Shown piece by piece: positions 59,379-64,000 of a stretch of DNA of 64,000 nt (its first letter is position 1; each line of letters opens with the position of its first letter). The notes below the pieces were generated by a model, which made no database searches, had not been told where the DNA came from, and saw nothing but the letters and a program-made list of their open reading frames with translations. The stretch is from Acidimicrobiia bacterium (GTDB taxonomy: Bacteria > Actinomycetota > Acidimicrobiia > Acidimicrobiales > CAIXPF01). Position numbers and translations under genes: made by a program. Location of the stretch: NCBI GenBank assembly GCA_947476745.1, contig CANJRG010000011.1:1-64000 (forward strand), given 5' to 3'.

Positions 59379-62300
59379 TCAGGCCTGCAGCAGCCGCAGC
59401 ATCTGGTCGGCATCGACGGGGGCGCCCACTGCATGGCCCTGGGCGAGGTCGAAGCCGAGCTGACGGAGCTGTTGGAGACGTCGTGGGTTGTCCACGCCCT
59501 CCGCGACGACGGTCAGGCCCAGTCCCCGGCCCAGACCCAGCAGGCCCGCGGCCATGGACCGTTGCAGCGACTCGCGCCGGTCGCCGCTGGCGCGGTCGCC
59601 GCCACCCATGGAGGCGATGACGGAAGGGTCCACCTTCAACAGGTCGGCCGGCACGCGTTCGAGGATGCCGAGCAGGGTGGTACTCGGCCCGGCCCCGACG
59701 TCATCGATGGCGATGCCGACACCGAGCTGGTGGAGGTTCTCGAGGTTGCGCAGCGTCATCGCTCCGGCCGTGGCCAGGGCGGTCTCCGGTACGTCGACGA
59801 CCAGGTCGTGGGGCATGAAGTGGTGTCGGGCCAGGGCCAACTCGACCCGGGCCACCAGCTCGGGGTGGGCGAGCTGGCGGGCGGACAGGTTGATGCACAG
59901 CTTCGGGGTCCGTGCCGTGGCCGTGCCGGCGCCGTCCGTCACGCCGCCTGCGGAGCCACGGGCAAAGGCGGCGACGTCGGTGAGCCCCCGTTCGATGACC
60001 CATGCGCCCAGCTCGAGACCCTGGCCGCTGTCCTCGGCGGCGTCGAGGAACTCGAGTGGCAGCAGTCGGCCGTGCTGCGGGTGGTCCCAGCGCAGCAGTG
60101 CCTCCACCATGCGGATCTGGCCGCTGCGAAGCTCGACGATCGGTTGGTAGACGAGGCGGAGGTGTCCTTCGACCAGCGCCGCCCGCAGGTCGAGGCCGAG
60201 CTGGGTGCGGTCGGCCAGGTGGGTCTCGAGCCGGGTGTCGTAGATCTCCGTGCGGTTGCGGCCGAGTTCCTTTGCCCGGTACATGGCGATGTCGGCGTTG
60301 CGCAGCAACGATGCGGGCTGGTCGTCCCCCTCGCCGATCACGATCCCGACCGATGCCGTCACCGCCAGATCCTGGCCGCTGATCTGGAACGGCTCGTTCA
60401 TGGCGGCCTCGAGCCGATCGGCGATCTGGGTGGCCTCCTGCTCGTCGATGACGTGTTCGACGAGCACCACGAACTCGTCACCACCGAAGCGGGCCACCGT
60501 GTCCTCGGGCCGTACGAGCAGCCGGAGCCGTTCGGCGAACTGCCGTAGCAGCTGGTCGCCGACGTCGTGACCCAGGGTGTCGTTGATGGTCTTGAACCGG
60601 TCGAGGTCGAGGAACATCAGCGCCAGGCGCCGGCCCCGTCGCTTGGCCCGGTTCAGGGCCTGTTCGAGGCGGTCGAGCAGCAGGTGACGGTTGGCCAGGC
60701 CGGTCAGCTCATCGTGCAGCGCCTGGTGGGCGAGGCCCCGTTCGGCTTGCTCGCGTTCGATGGCCAGTGCCGCGAGCTCGGCCACCTCGCGCAGCAGGTC
60801 GAGCTCGGCGGTGTCGGGGGCGTGCCTGTGCTGTCGAAGGCACACAAGGACGCCGAGGCCGGGGTGCCGGCCCGATTCGGGTTCGGCCATTGCGCTGGAG
60901 ACCGGGACCACGACGAGGCTGCGGCAACCGGCGAGCTGCAGGGCGGCGTGCAGGTCGGGGAACTCCCGTAGGCTGTCGAGGGTGGTCACCACCCGCAGCT
61001 CGGCGGGAGCGGTCGCACCCAGAGCCTCGAGCAGCGGCCGGACGTCTTCCAGCGGGAAGGCCCGTGAGGTGTAGCTCGGCCCGCGGTCGGCGCCGTTGCC
61101 GTGCTGTTGCACCAAGGCGGCGGTGGCGCCGCTGAGGTGGCGATCGACCAGCTCGACCAGCGGCCGCAGCGTGACCTCGAGCGGCGCGGCCGAGGCGATC
61201 TCGCGCAGGATGTCGGTCCGGTCGAGGACGAAGGCCTCGTTGCGTCTGCGGGCGGTGACGTCGCGGGTGAGGACCAGGATCCCGGCCACGTCCGGGTTGT
61301 GCAGGAGGTTGACGGCCCAGCCCTCGAGGTAGGCGGTGCGCCCCTCCGCGGTACGGGCCCGGAACCCGCCGGAGATCCTCGAGCCCGGTGTGGCCAGCAG
61401 GCGGGCGAAGGCTTCAGCGACACAAGCCTGATCGGCCGGCTCCACCAGGCCGAACACGTCCAGCCCGGCTTCCCACACCGCCGCGGGGTAGCCGAGCACG
61501 TCCTCGTCGCCCGACCTCGCTGTCGATAGGGTTCGGCCGGTCTGGTCGATCAGGGTCAGGGTCTCGTCGAGTAAGGGCAGGATCGCGTGCAGCTGCGGTG
61601 CTGTAGCGGGGGAGCTGGTCGCCGCGGCCGGGGCTGGGGTCGGCCAGAGCACCCAGGCCAGGCGCGTGGGCGGGGGGTCCTTCATCGGGGCCGCGGCGTC
61701 GTCGGGTTCGGCATCGCCGGTGACGGCGGTGACGGTGACGGTGACGGTGGTGCGTCCGGCAGCGCCCGGTTGTTCGATGACGAGTTGGGCCTCCCCGACC
61801 GGGTCCCCCTCGCCGGCCCACCGGAGCAGGTCGTCGAGCGCGGCGGGCGCGAGTCCCACTAGCTCGGTCAGGTGTCGCCCGGCGGCGTCCGGGCTGATCG
61901 GATTGCCGGCTTCCGCTGAGTCGGGGACCACCCGTCCATCCCCGTCGGTGACGACCACGACCGCACCGATCTGGCGCAGGGCCAGGTCTGCCCCGGCGAG
62001 GCGGGCCCGCACGGCACGCTCCTGTAGGTGGGGCCGGGTCCGATCGAGCAGATAGGCCGCGGCGAGAGTCTGACCGGTGCCGGTCGGAGTGAGCGGGACC
62101 AGCTGGATGTCGACCCAGCGGGTGCTGCCGTCGGCGCGGATCACACGCTGCAGGTGGTGACGAGCTGCGGCGGTGTTGCCGACCGGGTCGGGGTCGGGCC
62201 GGTGGCGGAGCCGTTCGCCGAGTTGCAGGTAGTCGGAGGTGTAGGCGGTGAGGAGGCGATTGGCGTCGAGGCCGAGCAGTTCGCAGGCGGCGGTGTTGGC

Positions 62301-62432
62301 ACGGACCAGACGCCCGTCGACGTGCAGCAGCAGCACCCCCGCCGGGGCGGCGTCCACGAGGGCGGACCACGCGCGGTCGTCGTCGGGGTAGGGGCCTGCC
62401 GACCTGATGTCGCCCGTTGCCTTCACCGCCAC
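59379..62432 (-). CDS. PAS-GAF-GGDEF-EAL signalling protein (c-di-GMP turnover)
   Basis: About 1017 residues, soluble. PAS-like domains lie at the N-terminus (LVDAAPAGVLLLHVDGRLVR) and again near 280-400 (LHAILPLLDETLTLIDQTGR). A GAF-like part follows (REIASAAPLEVTLRPLVELV). The GGDEF domain is complete: DELTGLANRHLLLDRLEQAL and ARFGGDEFVVLVEH. The EAL domain has RMVEALLRWDHPQHGRLLPL and KLCINLSARQL, but the later DDFGTGYS site reads IDDVGAGPSTTL and AEGVE reads AEGVD. Both making and breaking of c-di-GMP are possible. The start is uncertain (GTG 62432 or 62441); GGCGGGA precedes it. Confidence 0.9.
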   Translation of the reverse strand: MAVKATGDIRSAGPYPDDDRAWSALVDAAPAGVLLLHVDGRLVRANTAACELLGLDANRLLTAYTSDYLQLGERLRHRPDPDPVGNTAAARHHLQRVIRADGSTRWVDIQLVPLTPTGTGQTLAAAYLLDRTRPHLQERAVRARLAGADLALRQIGAVVVVTDGDGRVVPDSAEAGNPISPDAAGRHLTELVGLAPAALDDLLRWAGEGDPVGEAQLVIEQPGAAGRTTVTVTVTAVTGDAEPDDAAAPMKDPPPTRLAWVLWPTPAPAAATSSPATAPQLHAILPLLDETLTLIDQTGRTLSTARSGDEDVLGYPAAVWEAGLDVFGLVEPADQACVAEAFARLLATPGSRISGGFRARTAEGRTAYLEGWAVNLLHNPDVAGILVLTRDVTARRRNEAFVLDRTDILREIASAAPLEVTLRPLVELVDRHLSGATAALVQQHGNGADRGPSYTSRAFPLEDVRPLLEALGATAPAELRVVTTLDSLREFPDLHAALQLAGCRSLVVVPVSSAMAEPESGRHPGLGVLVCLRQHRHAPDTAELDLLREVAELAALAIEREQAERGLAHQALHDELTGLANRHLLLDRLEQALNRAKRRGRRLALMFLDLDRFKTINDTLGHDVGDQLLRQFAERLRLLVRPEDTVARFGGDEFVVLVEHVIDEQEATQIADRLEAAMNEPFQISGQDLAVTASVGIVIGEGDDQPASLLRNADIAMYRAKELGRNRTEIYDTRLETHLADRTQLGLDLRAALVEGHLRLVYQPIVELRSGQIRMVEALLRWDHPQHGRLLPLEFLDAAEDSGQGLELGAWVIERGLTDVAAFARGSAGGVTDGAGTATARTPKLCINLSARQLAHPELVARVELALARHHFMPHDLVVDVPETALATAGAMTLRNLENLHQLGVGIAIDDVGAGPSTTLLGILERVPADLLKVDPSVIASMGGGDRASGDRRESLQRSMAAGLLGLGRGLGLTVVAEGVDNPRRLQQLRQLGFDLAQGHAVGAPVDADQMLRLLQA

Positions 62433-62700
62433 CGCCCGCACTCCCGCCTCGCCGTCCGATCGCCTGATTCCGCTCCGCCTGCAACGTCACCTCGGTCGCA
62501 CCCGTGCAACGATCGGTGTTCGACGATCTGTCCGGAGTGTACGGCGGACGCCACCGTGGGGTGATGGCGGAGCGGTTCCGTGTTGGGGACAGTGCGGTGC
62601 GTAGGCCCTGCTCGGCCCTGCCCGGTGTGCGCCCGGCCACTCGGAGGGGGATGGGCATGGAGCTGCTACGCTGACCCATGGCCCGCTGCTGCGGTGCCAG

Positions 62701-62773
62701 GCCCGGGTAGCTCAGTCGGTAGAGCGGCTCACTCGTAATGAGCAGGTCAGGAGTTCGATTCTCCTCTCGGGCT
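62701..62773 (+). tRNA. tRNA-Thr (anticodon CGU)
   Basis: A 73-base cloverleaf. The acceptor arms GCCCGGG and CTCGGGC pair, with discriminator T. The anticodon arm GCTCA-CTCGTAA-TGAGC carries CGT, and the T arm is AGGAG-TTCGATT-CTCCT. The 3' CCA is not encoded. Upstream 62442-62700 holds no gene I can support; TACGCT near 62667 could be its -10. Confidence 0.95.
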
Positions 62774-62906
62774 CTTCCAGGACTTTTGCAGGTTCTGGCC
62801 AGAGCACAGCGTCGGTGCAGCAGGTCCGCTGTCGTCCCTGACCAGTCGGCTCAACGAGTGCCACGGTGTTCGGTCGAGTGGCATCGAACCCTGCAGCACC
62901 CTGCGG

Positions 62907-64000
62907 TCAGGGGCAGGAGCCGTTTTGTCGGCTGACGCCTACGATGGCGATCGTGCAGGCGCTGTAGGCGGCGGCACGGTTACCGGTCCCGTCTCCTGCG
63001 GTGGCCGACCCCAACTGCTTGGCGATCGCGGTGTTGCGGTTCCCGCTCCCGTTCCACAACCAGTCGACGGTGCCGGCGAAGGCCTGTCCCTGGCGCTTCG
63101 AGGTGGCGCTGTTGCCGATGCCGTTCCCGGCGATCGACGATCCGCCGAGCTGGGCGGTAGCGGTGTTGCGGGACCCGTAGCGGGCTCGGGCGGTGCTGGT
63201 CGTGGTGACGGTCTGGGCGTAGTAGTTCGTTGCCGTGGCCGAGTTGCGGTCACCGTCGCCGGCGATCGAATCGCTCCCGGTGCCCTTCGACAGGGCGGCG
63301 TTCTTGTTGCCGGCTCCGGCAACGGCCTTCGCGTTGGCCCCGCTGGCTGCGGCATTGTTCCAGTTCCCGGCCCCTTCGACGACGATCGTCTCGGCGTCGA
63401 CCACCGTGATGGCGTTCGGCCCAGCCACGGCGAGGCTCGATATCAGGGTGGCAGTGGCGCTGTTGCCAGCGCCTTGCTCGGCGACCGAGTAGCTGTCCGC
63501 AGCGCTTGATGTCGCGACGTTCTTGGATCCGAACCCGGCGTAGGACCGGCCACCCGCCGTGGCGCTTGCCCTGTTGTTGTCCCCTTCGCCGGCGATGGCG
63601 TAGCTGGCTGGGCCGGTCGCGGAGGCGGTGTTGTCGGACCCGTTGATGATGCGGGCGACGCCTCCGTCGTCTGCCGTGGCGGTGTTGCTGTAGCCGATGG
63701 TGGCGGTGGCTGTGGTGCCACCGCTCGGGCAGAGCGCCTTCGCGGAAGCCGCGCAGGCCGCTGCAACCGTCGCCACGGTGCTCGCAGTCGCAGTCGCAGT
63801 CGCAGTCGCAGTCGCAGTCGCAGTCGTCGTGGCGGTGGCGGTGTTCCACGAGCCGACCACTGCGGAGGCGGTGGTGTCGGCGCCGTTGGCCGTGGCCCGA
63901 TTGCGATCTCCGTCGCCGGCGGTGGCGCGGGCGTTGGTCCCGGTGGCAGTTGCGGTGTTCTCGTTGCTGTCGGTGCCCCCGGCGGTGGCGCGGGCGTTGG
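62907..64000 (-). CDS. Asn/Ala-rich repeat protein, N-terminus beyond the window
   Basis: At least 364 residues, open to base 64000. Nearly the whole length is built of units of about 18-19 residues of the form N-x-A-x-A-(x)6-8-A-x-A-G-x-G-x-x, for example NSATATN, NTATAQLGGSSIAGNGIG and NTAIAKQLGSATAGDGTG. Thirteen or so units are visible, some interrupted by inserts. One insert is a (TA)n run encoded by a hexamer satellite. The regular Asn and Gly/Ala spacing recalls left-handed beta-roll heads (YadA-like) or beta-helical surface proteins. It ends in a short Cys-containing tail (SACTIAIVGVSRQNGSCP). It is probably secreted, but the signal region is outside the window. No named family is certain. 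Confidence 0.75.
   Translation of the reverse strand, partial: NARATAGGTDSNENTATATGTNARATAGDGDRNRATANGADTTASAVVGSWNTATATTTATATATATATATASTVATVAAACAASAKALCPSGGTTATATIGYSNTATADDGGVARIINGSDNTASATGPASYAIAGEGDNNRASATAGGRSYAGFGSKNVATSSAADSYSVAEQGAGNSATATLISSLAVAGPNAITVVDAETIVVEGAGNWNNAAASGANAKAVAGAGNKNAALSKGTGSDSIAGDGDRNSATATNYYAQTVTTTSTARARYGSRNTATAQLGGSSIAGNGIGNSATSKRQGQAFAGTVDWLWNGSGNRNTAIAKQLGSATAGDGTGNRAAAYSACTIAIVGVSRQNGSCP
63784..63825. repeat. Hexamer satellite, GCAGTC x 7
   Basis: Seven exact copies, in frame inside the repeat protein, encoding alternating Thr-Ala on the minus strand. Confidence 0.95.

Noticed and set aside
63784-63825. CRISPR-like array
   Set aside because: The units are six bases with no spacers; it is an in-frame satellite.

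Overview
The window is GC-rich, densely packed bacterial chromosome from an actinobacterium. The markers are a WhiB-family protein, a DUF3499 protein, a glnE adenylyltransferase beside glutamine synthetase, an F420-dependent LLM oxidoreductase, a Get3-like ATPase pair and a Flp/Tad locus. The gene mix and the many short overlaps would fit Acidimicrobiia, but no marker here fixes the class. I see no rRNA, insertion sequence, prophage or CRISPR array. I support three tRNAs: Pro(CGG), Sec(UCA) and Thr(CGU).

Layout. 1-13,100: acyl-CoA metabolism (carboxyltransferase, LLM oxidoreductase, CaiB-type CoA transferase, crotonase, thioesterases, split MaoC dehydratase, ethylmalonyl-CoA mutase-like protein) with an exporter, a degenerate GGDEF protein, aat and small genes. 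13,100-19,900: cyclophilin, lysC and asd (aspartate pathway), an AAA ATPase, MazG, DUF3499, tRNA-Pro, a receiver protein and a STAS protein. 19,900-23,800: a pair of ArsA/Get3-like ATPases, NfeD and WhiB. 23,900-28,340: a selenocysteine operon, selA-MFS-selB; its tRNA (selC) lies at 46,140-46,235. 28,390-34,900: fxsA, an Mrp-type ATPase, an IscA-type protein, a class III aminotransferase, an isocyanide-hydratase-like protein and an unusually short fused molybdenum-hydroxylase-like protein. 34,900-45,050: nitrogen block with a GlnR-like regulator, two glutamine synthetases of different regulatory classes, glnE and glutamine-dependent nadE. 45,100-50,800: a primary-like sigma factor, selC and the Tad pilus operon. 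50,800-62,450: MrfA/YprA-type helicase, second STAS protein, topA, MFS, holB and a large PAS-GGDEF-EAL protein. 62,700-64,000: tRNA-Thr and the C-terminal part of an Asn/Ala-rich repeat protein that runs off the right edge.

Two global properties stand out. First, about twenty genes have a (T/C/A)AnnnT hexamer ending 6 to 8 bases before the start codon. This is what leaderless transcription looks like, and it was used here to choose several starts. Second, short minisatellites (units of 6, 9, 14, 15, 18 and 38 bases) recur both inside genes and between them.

How genes work together: lysC and asd give the first two steps of aspartate-family amino acid synthesis. glnA (beta type, with the adenylylation Tyr) is the evident target of glnE, while the alpha-type glnA (Phe at that site) forms a unit with the GlnR-like regulator. 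selA, selB and selC supply most of the selenocysteine machinery, although selD and any selenoprotein gene must lie elsewhere. holB, topA and the helicase are replication and repair functions.
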